Positions 6,776 to 12,372 of a DNA stretch of 12,372 nucleotides are shown in pieces. The position numbers were made by a program, and so were the translations under genes. Each line of letters begins with the position of its first letter. Within the stretch, counting starts at the first letter, position 1. The DNA is taken from assembly GCA_024697705.1 (NCBI GenBank), contig JAILFF010000059.1, positions 1-12,372 on the forward strand, written 5' to 3'. Origin of the DNA: Ruminococcus sp. (GTDB lineage: Bacteria > Bacillota > Clostridia > Oscillospirales > Ruminococcaceae). The notes under the pieces are model-generated. The model was not told the origin of the DNA and did not search any database. It saw nothing but the letters and a program-made list of their open reading frames with translations.

Positions 6776-7383
6776 TGTCAAAGCTAAATAACGGTTTGTA
6801 CTACCGATTTTTGGTAAGCTCCGGTAATGACAACGAAACTCTGAAGCATCAGACCGCCCGCATACATAAGATATTGTCTGTTATAACATGGGGGCTGCTT
6901 ATCGTCAGCCTGCTGCGGACGGCGCTTGTTTTCCGCTCGCTGCCCGAACAAATGGGCATACACTTTCTCGGGTTGAGGTATCTGACCGAAGACAATGGAG
7001 CATCAGAAATATTCGGTATTATTCTGCATGGCTTTCAGGAGCTTGACGTTACGTCGACAAAATGGCTCGTCTTCTACCCGCACGGGATAACGCTCGCGGC
7101 ACTGGCGGCAAACAGGCTTTTCGTGTATATCGCGGGAAAGGTCAAGCCTAACGAAAAGCTCGGTGAAAGCCGCACTCTCAAGCTGCGGCTGGCGCTCGGA
7201 CTGACCCTCGATATCTCCTGCTTTATGGAAAGCCTTTACTTCTGCGCGATATGGACGGAGCTTATTCTCAGGCAAATGCCGATGCGGGCGCTTGTAACAT
7301 TTGTGTGTTTGTTTATTATCCTGATGTCGTTCTTTGAACTGATAATATTCGCCGTGACTGCAAACAGAGGAATCAAGATATGA
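6775..7383 (+). CDS. Four-helix membrane protein, possibly DUF1648-like
   Basis: Not confidently recognised. The 202-residue protein has hydrophobic segments at about 33-53, 97-120, 137-165 and 170-194, after a polar N-terminus. The segment LVFRSLPEQMGIHF (51-64) and the later F/Y-P-rich turn before the second helix recall the DUF1648 (SdpI-type) pattern of a helix followed by LP..IP.HF, but this is a by-eye resemblance. The ATG at 6775 shares its A with the ruvB stop; a TTG codon just before it is a less likely start. It ends with a four-base overlap with the next gene. Translational coupling suggests it is made with RuvB, without implying a shared function. Confidence 0.7.
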   Translation: MSKLNNGLYYRFLVSSGNDNETLKHQTARIHKILSVITWGLLIVSLLRTALVFRSLPEQMGIHFLGLRYLTEDNGASEIFGIILHGFQELDVTSTKWLVFYPHGITLAALAANRLFVYIAGKVKPNEKLGESRTLKLRLALGLTLDISCFMESLYFCAIWTELILRQMPMRALVTFVCLFIILMSFFELIIFAVTANRGIKI

Positions 7384-7664
7384 CAAACTTTTCCACTTTA
7401 ACAGCCTGCGGCGAATGCTGCGGCGGCTGCTCCAAAAAGCAAAACGGCGCTTGCCCCGGCTGTATCGAAGCGAAGGGCAGAGTTCCCGAATGGGCTGAGT
7501 CGGGCGTGTGCAGGGTCTACGCCTGTGCCGAAAAGCACGGCGCGAGGTTCTGCGGTCTCTGCGAAGAGTTTCCGTGCAAAGATATCGAAAAAATGATACC
7601 CTGGAACGCCGGAATTATCGCTCACCTGACAGCTTTAAGGAATGAATATTATGACAGAAATTGA
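7380..7664 (+). CDS. Small cysteine-rich protein, DUF3795 type
   Basis: A 94-residue soluble protein with 11 cysteines at 10, 13, 14, 17, 25, 28, 44, 49, 58, 61 and 66. The order C-GECCGGC, CPGC, then CGLCEEFPC is the pattern I associate with DUF3795, a small family common in anaerobes and thought to bind metal; its function is not established. The cysteine pairs suggest zinc or an iron-sulfur centre. The ATG overlaps the preceding stop (ATGA), and the 3' end overlaps the next acetyltransferase by 14 bases. The C-terminal 25 residues lack cysteine and may be helical. Confidence 0.75.
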   Translation: MTNFSTLTACGECCGGCSKKQNGACPGCIEAKGRVPEWAESGVCRVYACAEKHGARFCGLCEEFPCKDIEKMIPWNAGIIAHLTALRNEYYDRN

Positions 7665-8133
7665 GATAATCCCCGTCACGGCTGAAAACGCCGCAGACTT
7701 CGGCGGGGTGATATACCGTTCATGGGGCGAGACCTATCGAGGACTTATCCCCGACGAGGTGCTTGACGGACGTTCAGCCGACAGATGGACGGAGAGAGCG
7801 AAAATTTCTCCCGAGGGAAAATTCATCGCGTATGTCGGAGATGAAGCCGCGGGCGCGATAGGCATACTCCCGCAGGCGAGAGAATTCTGCACTCACGGCG
7901 ACAGCGGCGAAATAGTTTCGCTGTATGTGCTGAAAAAGTTCCGGAGAATGGGTATCGGCAGTAAACTGCTTGCAAAGGCTGCCGAACAGCTTGGCGGCGG
8001 CATCACGCTTTTCGTGCTGAAAGGCAACGTGAACGCCATTGATTTTTACAAAAAGATGGGCTTTGAGTTCACGGGGAAAGTCTACGAAGAGGGCTGTTTC
8101 ACGGAGCTTGAAATGTACAGAGTTAATAACTAA
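7651..8133 (+). CDS. GNAT acetyltransferase
   Basis: A 160-residue acetyl-CoA-dependent N-acetyltransferase of unknown substrate. The core strand-loop-helix VSLYVLKKFRRMGIGSKLL (89-107) carries the R98-x-x-G-x-G pyrophosphate loop. N128-A-I-DFYKKMGFEF (128-140) is the typical motif B that ends many GNAT domains. An in-frame ATG at 7642 abuts the AAGGA site (7637-7641) directly, so ATG 7651, nine bases from it, is the better start. It is not closely similar by eye to the acetyltransferase at 3457-3999, so the two are probably independent members rather than a duplication. It lies 31 bases before glmM. Confidence 0.87.
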   Translation: MTEIEIIPVTAENAADFGGVIYRSWGETYRGLIPDEVLDGRSADRWTERAKISPEGKFIAYVGDEAAGAIGILPQAREFCTHGDSGEIVSLYVLKKFRRMGIGSKLLAKAAEQLGGGITLFVLKGNVNAIDFYKKMGFEFTGKVYEEGCFTELEMYRVNN

Positions 8134-8164
8134 AATATGCTATATTTAAGGAGAGAAGAACACT

Positions 8165-9508
8165 ATGGGAAGATTATTCGGGACTGACGGAGCACGCGGA
8201 GTGGCTATAACGGAGCTTACCTGCGAAACGGCTATGAACATCGGGCGGGCTGCCGCTATGGTGCTTGCAAAAGAGGGCGGTCACAAGCCGAAGATCATCA
8301 TCGGCAAGGACACCCGCATTTCGGGCGCTCCGCTTGAAGCAGCACTTGCGGCGGGTATCTGCTCGGTGGGCGCGGACGCTCATCTGCTGGGCGTAGTGCC
8401 TACTCCCGCAGTCGCAATGCTCGTCAAGAAGTACAACGCCGACGCTGGCGTGATGATCTCCGCTTCGCACAATTCGGTGGAATTTAACGGCATCAAGCTG
8501 TTTTCGTCTACGGGCTTCAAGCTGCCCGATGCGGTCGAAGCCGAGATAGAAGCGCTTATCCTCGACACCCCCGAGAAGATAGAGCTTAAAGACGGCGCGG
8601 ACGTCGGCAGGATCTACACCGTCGATACCGCCGCGGACGATTACATAAACGCGATCAAATCCGCTGTCGAGGACGATGTAAGCAAGATAAACGTCGTTAT
8701 CGACTGCGCTAACGGCTCGGCTTCCGCAACCGCGCATCAGATCTTCGAGGGGCTCGGAGCTAATTGTACATTTATCCACTGCGAGCCGAACGGACTGAAC
8801 ATCAACGACAAATGCGGCTCGACCCACATGGATAGCTTAAAGAAAAAGGTCGTGGAGACAGGTGCCGATCTCGGACTTGCCTTTGACGGCGACGCCGACA
8901 GATGCCTTGCAGTAGACGAAAACGGCGAGATGATCGACGGTGACAAGCTGCTTGCCATATTCTCCCGTTATCTGCGCGGCAAGGGCAAGCTTAGCCACGA
9001 TACCTGCGTTGTCACGGTAATGTCGAACATCGGCTTTTTCAAGTTTGCCGAAAGCGAGGGGATAAACGCCAAAACGACGGCTGTCGGCGACCGTTATGTG
9101 CTTGAAGAAATGCTTAAGGGCGGTTTCAGCATCGGCGGCGAGCAGTCGGGACACATCATTATGCTCGAATACGCGAACACGGGCGACGGCGAGCTGACGG
9201 GCGCAAAAATGCTTGAAATACTGGCGGCTACGGGCAAAAAGGCGAGCGAGCTTGCTTCCTGCATGGAGGTATTCCCGCAGGTGCTTGTGAACGTTCGCAT
9301 CACTCCCGACAAGAAGGGCAAGTGGGACAAGGACGGTCATGTTACGGCGGCTATCGAAAACGTAAAGAAGAAGCTCGGCTGCAACGGCAGAATACTTGTC
9401 CGCGAGTCCGGTACGGAGCCGCTGGTGCGCGTAATGCTCGAAGGAAAGGATACCGCGCAGATCACTGAATATGCAAACGAAGTCGCAAGGCTTGTTGAGA
9501 AGATGTAA
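8165..9508 (+). CDS. glmM: Phosphoglucosamine mutase
   Basis: Converts glucosamine-6-phosphate to glucosamine-1-phosphate in the cytosol, on the way to UDP-GlcNAc for peptidoglycan and wall polymers. The 447 residues agree with the family. The N-terminus GRLFGTDGARGV is diagnostic of GlmM, the phosphoserine is S101 in VMISASHNS, the magnesium loop is DGDADR (D241, D243, D245), the sugar loop is GGEQSGHI, and the phosphate loop near the end is RESGTEPLVRVM. AAGGAG at 8148-8153 precedes the ATG by 11 bases. It is the last gene of the ruvC string; a repeat-rich non-coding block follows. Confidence 0.97.
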   Translation: MGRLFGTDGARGVAITELTCETAMNIGRAAAMVLAKEGGHKPKIIIGKDTRISGAPLEAALAAGICSVGADAHLLGVVPTPAVAMLVKKYNADAGVMISASHNSVEFNGIKLFSSTGFKLPDAVEAEIEALILDTPEKIELKDGADVGRIYTVDTAADDYINAIKSAVEDDVSKINVVIDCANGSASATAHQIFEGLGANCTFIHCEPNGLNINDKCGSTHMDSLKKKVVETGADLGLAFDGDADRCLAVDENGEMIDGDKLLAIFSRYLRGKGKLSHDTCVVTVMSNIGFFKFAESEGINAKTTAVGDRYVLEEMLKGGFSIGGEQSGHIIMLEYANTGDGELTGAKMLEILAATGKKASELASCMEVFPQVLVNVRITPDKKGKWDKDGHVTAAIENVKKKLGCNGRILVRESGTEPLVRVMLEGKDTAQITEYANEVARLVEKM

Positions 9509-9531
9509 ATAAACTCATCGCAATTGAAGAC

Positions 9532-9632
9532 AAACCAAAAGTCTTAGGAAGGGGGCTGCACGAGCAAGCTCGTGCAGGGGATAACCCTTCTTCTTGCACG
9601 AACTTGTTCGTGCAAAGGGTCTTCCCCCACAA
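9532..9632. repeat. Palindromic repeat element after glmM, long version
   Basis: It starts with AAACCAAAAGTCTTAGGAA and then GGGGG, the same sequence as at 12321-12344, and shares GGGGATAACCCTTCTT with that copy. Two extra palindromes are present here. Module A (9556-9577) has 10-bp arms CTGCACGAGC/GCTCGTGCAG. Module B (9594-9615) has arms TTGCACGAAC/GTTCGTGCAA. Module B caps a stem made by GGGGA 9577-9581 with TCCCC 9623-9627 and CCCT 9585-9588 with AGGG 9616-9619. No T-run follows, so it is not a typical Rho-independent terminator, though it could stop or protect the 3' end of the operon transcript. Confidence 0.75.
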
Positions 9633-9683
9633 TCCGTACCTCACAAGTCTCATAAGAATTAGCAAGCAGCATTTCTGCCCAAA

Positions 9684-9775
9684 ATAAAATCGGCAATTCA
9701 AAGAAAAGCCGACAAAAACGCAGAAGCAAATAAATCAGCAAGTCAGTACAAGAACAAGTAAATTGCCGATTTTAT
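9684..9775. repeat. 15-bp inverted repeat in the glmM downstream spacer
   Basis: ATAAAATCGGCAATT (9684-9698) and its exact complement AATTGCCGATTTTAT (9761-9775) flank 62 bases of A-rich sequence with no gene. The arrangement resembles a small non-autonomous element or a long-range RNA stem. I could not match it to a named family. Confidence 0.6.
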
Positions 9776-9776
9776 A

Positions 9777-9806
9777 TTTGCGAAAGAGCGGAGCGATTTT
9801 CGCAAA
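9777..9806. repeat. Hairpin with 9-bp perfect arms
   Basis: TTTGCGAAA (9777-9785) and TTTCGCAAA (9798-9806) enclose a 12-base loop containing GAGCGGAGCGAT. It lies two bases after the preceding inverted repeat, and may be part of the same composite element. It has no T-run after it. Confidence 0.55.
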
Positions 9807-9860
9807 GAATAGCGCGGGGCAGGCAGATTCTTCCCAACGGGGCAGGATTTGTGGACAAAC

Positions 9861-9887
9861 GGGCGGGAGCAAGCCCCCGCCCTACAA
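9861..9887. repeat. GC-rich hairpin ending in CCCTACAA
   Basis: GGGCGGG (9861-9867) pairs with CCCGCCC (9876-9882), and an inner GC/GC pair closes a small AA loop. The following TACAA gives the same end, CCCTACAA, as the inner inverted repeat at 284-295. This suggests a short or half version of the same intergenic repeat family. Two direct copies of GGGGCAGG (9816-9823 and 9839-9846) lie just upstream. The block from 9509 to 9927 has no convincing gene, and I find no clear promoter for the next gene in it. Confidence 0.6.
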
Positions 9888-9927
9888 TAATCTACATAAT
9901 AAGTATGAAATATGAAAAAGGATAGAT

Positions 9928-10215
9928 ATGAAAAGGGAAAAAGAAATCAGTTTATACTCCGTGACTGTTGAAAACACGAAGGACGGCGAAGAGATGTGCT
10001 ATATCGCAAAAAACGGCGTGAATATGTGCTTTGAGTTCTCGATGTGCGAGTTTGAAAAATGGCTTTTTTACCGCCACGGTATACATTCGAGAGCGAAAAA
10101 GCAGGGCGAGAGAGTGGGCTTTCTGATACGCGACATTACTCCGCCCGAAGAGCTTACGAATATCATTAATGAATTTCTTGAAGAATTTACGGACAAGCTT
10201 GGAGAAACAGCATGA
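9928..10215 (+). CDS. Small unknown protein, 95 residues
   Basis: Not recognised. The protein is soluble, with no membrane segment or signal. It has a lysine/glutamate-rich start, a probable beta-rich first half containing MCYIAKNGVNMCFEFSMCEFEKWLFY (23-48, three cysteines), and an acidic amphipathic helix near the C-terminus (72-90). AAAGGAT at 9917-9923 serves as a ribosome site. The stop overlaps the following HD-domain gene's ATG by four bases (ATGA), which supports that both are real and translated together. I see no catalytic motif and assign no function. Confidence 0.65.
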   Translation: MKREKEISLYSVTVENTKDGEEMCYIAKNGVNMCFEFSMCEFEKWLFYRHGIHSRAKKQGERVGFLIRDITPPEELTNIINEFLEEFTDKLGETA

Positions 10216-10649
10216 TCTACACTAAAATGACTATGACGGCGATCAACATCATGTTTGCGGCGCACAAGGAACAGCGCGATAAATCGGGGCTGCCTTATGT
10301 GTTCCACCCGTGGCACGTTGCCGAACAAATGACCGACGAGCTTTCCTGCACGGCGGCGCTTCTGCACGACGTTATCGAGGACACCGACATCACCGAAGAA
10401 TATCTTTTAAGCGAGGGTATCGCGCCCGAGGTCGTCGAGGCGGTAAAGCTGCTGACCCACGATAAAGAAACGGATTATCTTGATTACGTCAGAAATATCA
10501 AGCCGAATCCAATAGCCCGCGCCGTGAAGCTTGCCGACCTGCGCCACAACAGCGACCCTTCGCGGGTGATACTTAACCCCACAGAGCGCGATTTGAAAAG
10601 ACATGAAAAGTACAAAAAAGCAATAGGGATACTTGAAAGCGCGGAATAA
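10212..10649 (+). CDS. Small HD-domain protein, (p)ppGpp hydrolase-like
   Basis: A 145-residue single-domain protein resembling the hydrolase half of RelA/SpoT proteins and stand-alone alarmone hydrolases (MESH1/SAH type), which remove pyrophosphate from (p)ppGpp. The order AAHKEQRDKSGLPYVFHP (16-33), LLHDVIEDTD (50-59) and KLADLRHN (106-113) matches that family. Predicted metal ligands are H32, H52, D53 and D109, with catalytic E56-D57. There is no synthetase or ACT domain, so it should not make the alarmone. Family membership is well supported, but the substrate is inferred; related HD proteins act on other nucleotides. It is coupled to the 95-residue gene upstream. Confidence 0.85.
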   Translation: MIYTKMTMTAINIMFAAHKEQRDKSGLPYVFHPWHVAEQMTDELSCTAALLHDVIEDTDITEEYLLSEGIAPEVVEAVKLLTHDKETDYLDYVRNIKPNPIARAVKLADLRHNSDPSRVILNPTERDLKRHEKYKKAIGILESAE

Positions 10650-10715
10650 CCGTCTATACACACAGAAAGAAAAAAGAACAAAAGACACAGCAAAACGAAA
10701 AGAGAGGTGAAGGAT

Positions 10716-11345
10716 ATGCCGACCAAAGCTATGAATATCTTTTTTATAATTGCAATATTATTGTACGCTGTTGTGCTGATATGGTCGATAGTACACTCTT
10801 TCAGAACGAAAGCAAGACTGCGCCGCGAGACAAACGCCGTAAAGGTCCTCCGCAGCATGAAGTATGTCAAGACCGCACTTATATGCGCCGCTTTTTCGGC
10901 AGCGCTGAGCGCCGTTATCATATACTTCGACTGCGACGAGATTCGCGAGATAAAGAGCGGTCTGAAAGACAGCGGGCACGTTTCCTATTCCAAAACGGAG
11001 ACTACGGAAGAATACCGCGAACGTCTCCTCGGCAAATCGACGGCGCATTGCAAGATCTGGGCGCTTCTCTGCTTCGGATGGACGCTGACAGCCGTTTTGC
11101 GCGCCAACGAGCTGAAAAACCACAGACACGCCATCATTACCGAAAACGGCGTTTACCTCTCCGACAGCTTCAGTCCATGCGAAAAGGTGCGCTACTATAT
11201 TAAAGACGACAGGCTGCTGATGTACTTCGGCAAACGCAATACCCCCGCGGAATACGGCATTTTCGAGAACAGGGAACTGCTGCTTTCAACGCTTTCCGCG
11301 AATTATAAGCTGTATTCGGAAAACTACGAAGGGAAAGAATCATAA
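10716..11345 (+). CDS. Membrane protein with three helices, unknown function
   Basis: Not recognised. The 209 residues contain hydrophobic segments at about 8-26, 51-71 and 113-129. A charged loop (72-111) lies between helices two and three, and a soluble C-terminal region of about 80 residues contains ITENGVYLSD and a YYIKDDRLLMYFGK strand pair. That tail looks beta-rich, like membrane-bound PH-like domains, but this is an impression only. I chose ATG 10716 over a GTG at 10707 because AGAGAGGTG (10701-10709) is the ribosome site and would overlap the GTG. The gene lies 66 bases after the HD gene without an obvious terminator, and its stop overlaps the next ATG by one base (TAATG). Confidence 0.75.
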   Translation: MPTKAMNIFFIIAILLYAVVLIWSIVHSFRTKARLRRETNAVKVLRSMKYVKTALICAAFSAALSAVIIYFDCDEIREIKSGLKDSGHVSYSKTETTEEYRERLLGKSTAHCKIWALLCFGWTLTAVLRANELKNHRHAIITENGVYLSDSFSPCEKVRYYIKDDRLLMYFGKRNTPAEYGIFENRELLLSTLSANYKLYSENYEGKES

Positions 11346-12220
11346 TGAGAACAGCCGACAAATGGCAGGACTACAAAATAATCGACACCTCCGACGGAAT
11401 GAAGCTCGAAAGCTGGGGCGGACGTATTCTCTCGCGCCCCGACCCGCAGGTAATATGGAAGACCCCGCACAAGACCGATTTGTGGGACAAAGCCGACGGC
11501 ATCTACCACCGTTCGAGCAAGGGCGGCGGCGAATGGGAATTCCGCAAAAAGCTCCCGGAAAGCTGGCAGATAAGCTACGGCGAGCTGAAATTCATCATTC
11601 GCCCGACGGGATTCAAGCACACGGGGCTTTTCCCCGAGCAGGCGGTCAACTGGGATTTCATGGCTGAGCATATCAGATCAAGGATCGCCGCGGGCGGGGA
11701 GTTCAAGATGCTGAATCTCTTTGCCTACACGGGCGGCGCGACGCTTGCCTGCGCGAAGGCGGGGGCTTCTGTTGCGCACGTTGACGCTTCAAAAGGCATG
11801 GTCTCGTGGGCGAGGGACAATGCGGCGGCGAGCGGTCTTTCGGAAGCGCCGATACGCTGGCTCGTTGACGACTGCGAGAAATTCGTCAAGCGCGAGATCA
11901 GGCGCGGCAACAAGTATCACGGCATCGTCATGGATCCGCCGAGCTACGGGCGGGGTCCCGGCGGCGAGGTATGGAAGCTTGAGGACTGCGTTTACGAGCT
12001 TGTTGATACCTGCGCGAAGGTGCTTGCCGACGACGCGGAGTTTTTCCTTTTGAACAGCTACACAACGGGGCTTTCGCCGTCGGTGATGGCTTATATTTTG
12101 AATGAAGTTATTTGTCCGAAGTTCGGCGGACGGATCATGGCGGACGAGATCGGGCTGCCCGTGGAAAAATCGGGCTGCGCTCTGCCGTGCGGGTCTACGG
12201 CTATTTGGACGAAGGACTGA
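11345..12220 (+). CDS. RlmI-type SAM-dependent methyltransferase without PUA domain
   Basis: A class I methyltransferase of the group (COG1092) that includes the 23S rRNA m5C enzyme RlmI; the probable target is RNA, inferred. The 291 residues contain the SAM loop LNLFAYTGGATL (123-134), an acidic strand end VAHVDASKG (143-151), the DDCEKFV segment (175-181), and the catalytic-type MDPPSYGRG (196-204). A conserved-looking N-terminal region (1-100) has WKTPHKTDLWDKADGIYHR and FKHTGLFPEQAVNW. RlmI itself is near 400 residues with an N-terminal PUA domain, which is missing here, so this is a shorter subgroup. No strong ribosome site is seen, so translation is likely coupled to the gene before. 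Confidence 0.87.
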   Translation: MRTADKWQDYKIIDTSDGMKLESWGGRILSRPDPQVIWKTPHKTDLWDKADGIYHRSSKGGGEWEFRKKLPESWQISYGELKFIIRPTGFKHTGLFPEQAVNWDFMAEHIRSRIAAGGEFKMLNLFAYTGGATLACAKAGASVAHVDASKGMVSWARDNAAASGLSEAPIRWLVDDCEKFVKREIRRGNKYHGIVMDPPSYGRGPGGEVWKLEDCVYELVDTCAKVLADDAEFFLLNSYTTGLSPSVMAYILNEVICPKFGGRIMADEIGLPVEKSGCALPCGSTAIWTKD

Positions 12221-12240
12221 ATTGAGGGCAAAACAAAAGC

Positions 12241-12340
12241 AAACCAAAAGTCTTAGGAAAAAATCAAAAGTCTTAGGAAAAAACCAAAAGTCTTAGGAAA
12301 AACCCAAAAGTCTTAGGAAAAAACCAAAAGTCTTAGGAAG
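12241..12340 (+). repeat. Five tandem 20-bp repeats
   Basis: Five consecutive units have an exact 20-bp period. The invariant 15-base core CAAAAGTCTTAGGAA lies at 12245, 12265, 12285, 12305 and 12325, and the five linker bases vary only as AAAAC, AAAAT or AAACC. A partial unit, CAAAAG, precedes at 12234-12239. The period is not a multiple of three, so this is not a coding repeat. The last unit runs directly into the palindrome that follows. Confidence 0.9.
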
Positions 12341-12372
12341 GGGGTCTGGGGGATAACCCTTCTTCAGAAGGG
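12321..12372. repeat. Palindromic repeat element, short version, cut by the window edge
   Basis: Second copy of the element seen after glmM. The lead AAACCAAAAGTCTTAGGAA is followed by two G-runs and GATAACCCTTCTTCAGAAGGG. The arms CCCTTCT (12357-12363) and AGAAGGG (12366-12372) form a 7-bp stem with a two-base loop. By analogy with the first copy, TCTTCCCCC is expected just past the edge, which would close an outer GGGGGA/TCCCCC stem. It lacks the TGCACGA palindromes found in the first copy. Confidence 0.75.

Noticed and set aside
3457..8133. The two acetyltransferases as a recent gene duplication
   Set aside because: Outside the acetyl-CoA loop they look unrelated by eye and belong to different GNAT branches.
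8174..8827. A 217-codon reverse frame inside glmM
   Set aside because: glmM is unambiguous on the plus strand and the reverse frame shows no conserved sequence.
9532..9632. Classical Rho-independent terminator after glmM
   Set aside because: The stems are strong but no T-run follows on either strand, so I call it a repeat element only.
9462..9741. Two short reverse frames across the glmM end and the palindromic block
   Set aside because: They run through palindromic repeats and the glmM tail with no family resemblance; they are probably accidental.
9928..10649. Toxin-antitoxin pair with an alarmone synthetase toxin
   Set aside because: The 95-residue protein lacks any visible synthetase or nuclease motif, so the pairing alone is not enough.
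12102..12296. A plus-strand frame reading from the methyltransferase into the tandem repeats
   Set aside because: It is out of frame with the methyltransferase, and the 20-bp repeat period does not keep a reading frame.
12241..12340. CRISPR array
   Set aside because: The units are contiguous 20-bp repeats with five-base near-constant linkers and no unique spacers of normal length; no cas genes are present.

Overview
The window looks like chromosomal DNA of a low-to-mid GC Gram-positive anaerobe, most likely a Clostridia member of the Ruminococcaceae/Oscillospiraceae type. This rests on strong AGGAG-type ribosome sites, TTGAAA/TATAAT promoters with 17-bp spacers, a TTG start for ruvC, the gene content, and GC-rich genes separated by AT-rich spacers that carry GC-rich palindromes. 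The taxonomic placement is inference; no rRNA or marker gene settles it.

Layout. Positions 1-456 hold no complete gene. A leftward gene begins at the extreme left edge with a clear promoter and ribosome site, followed by a nested inverted-repeat element (140-340) and a hairpin terminator (401-433). glyA (serine hydroxymethyltransferase) runs leftward from 1707 to 457. Between glyA and the rightward genes lies a divergent control region (1708-2043) with one strong promoter for glyA and two in tandem for ruvC.

From 2044 to 9508 there is one tightly packed rightward gene string: ruvC, a PAP2-type membrane phosphatase, a RimJ/RimL-like acetyltransferase, ruvA, a membrane-anchored alpha/beta hydrolase, ruvB, an unrecognised four-helix membrane protein, a DUF3795-type cysteine-rich protein, a second acetyltransferase, and glmM. 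Many junctions are 1-11 base overlaps, so this is probably one operon. The three Holliday-junction genes are present and intact but separated from one another by unrelated genes. glmM (UDP-GlcNAc precursor synthesis) and the PAP2 phosphatase could both feed cell-envelope synthesis.

Positions 9509-9927 are a non-coding block dense in palindromes. A second rightward group follows: a 95-residue unknown protein overlapping a small HD-domain protein resembling single-domain (p)ppGpp hydrolases, then an unknown three-helix membrane protein overlapping a PUA-less RlmI-type SAM methyltransferase. The window ends in five exact 20-bp tandem repeats leading into a palindrome that is a second copy of the repeat found just after glmM.

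The genes are mostly housekeeping or ordinary accessory types. I see no phage, CRISPR, toxin-antitoxin or defence system. The most unusual material is in the intergenic repeats and in the interleaved ruv locus.
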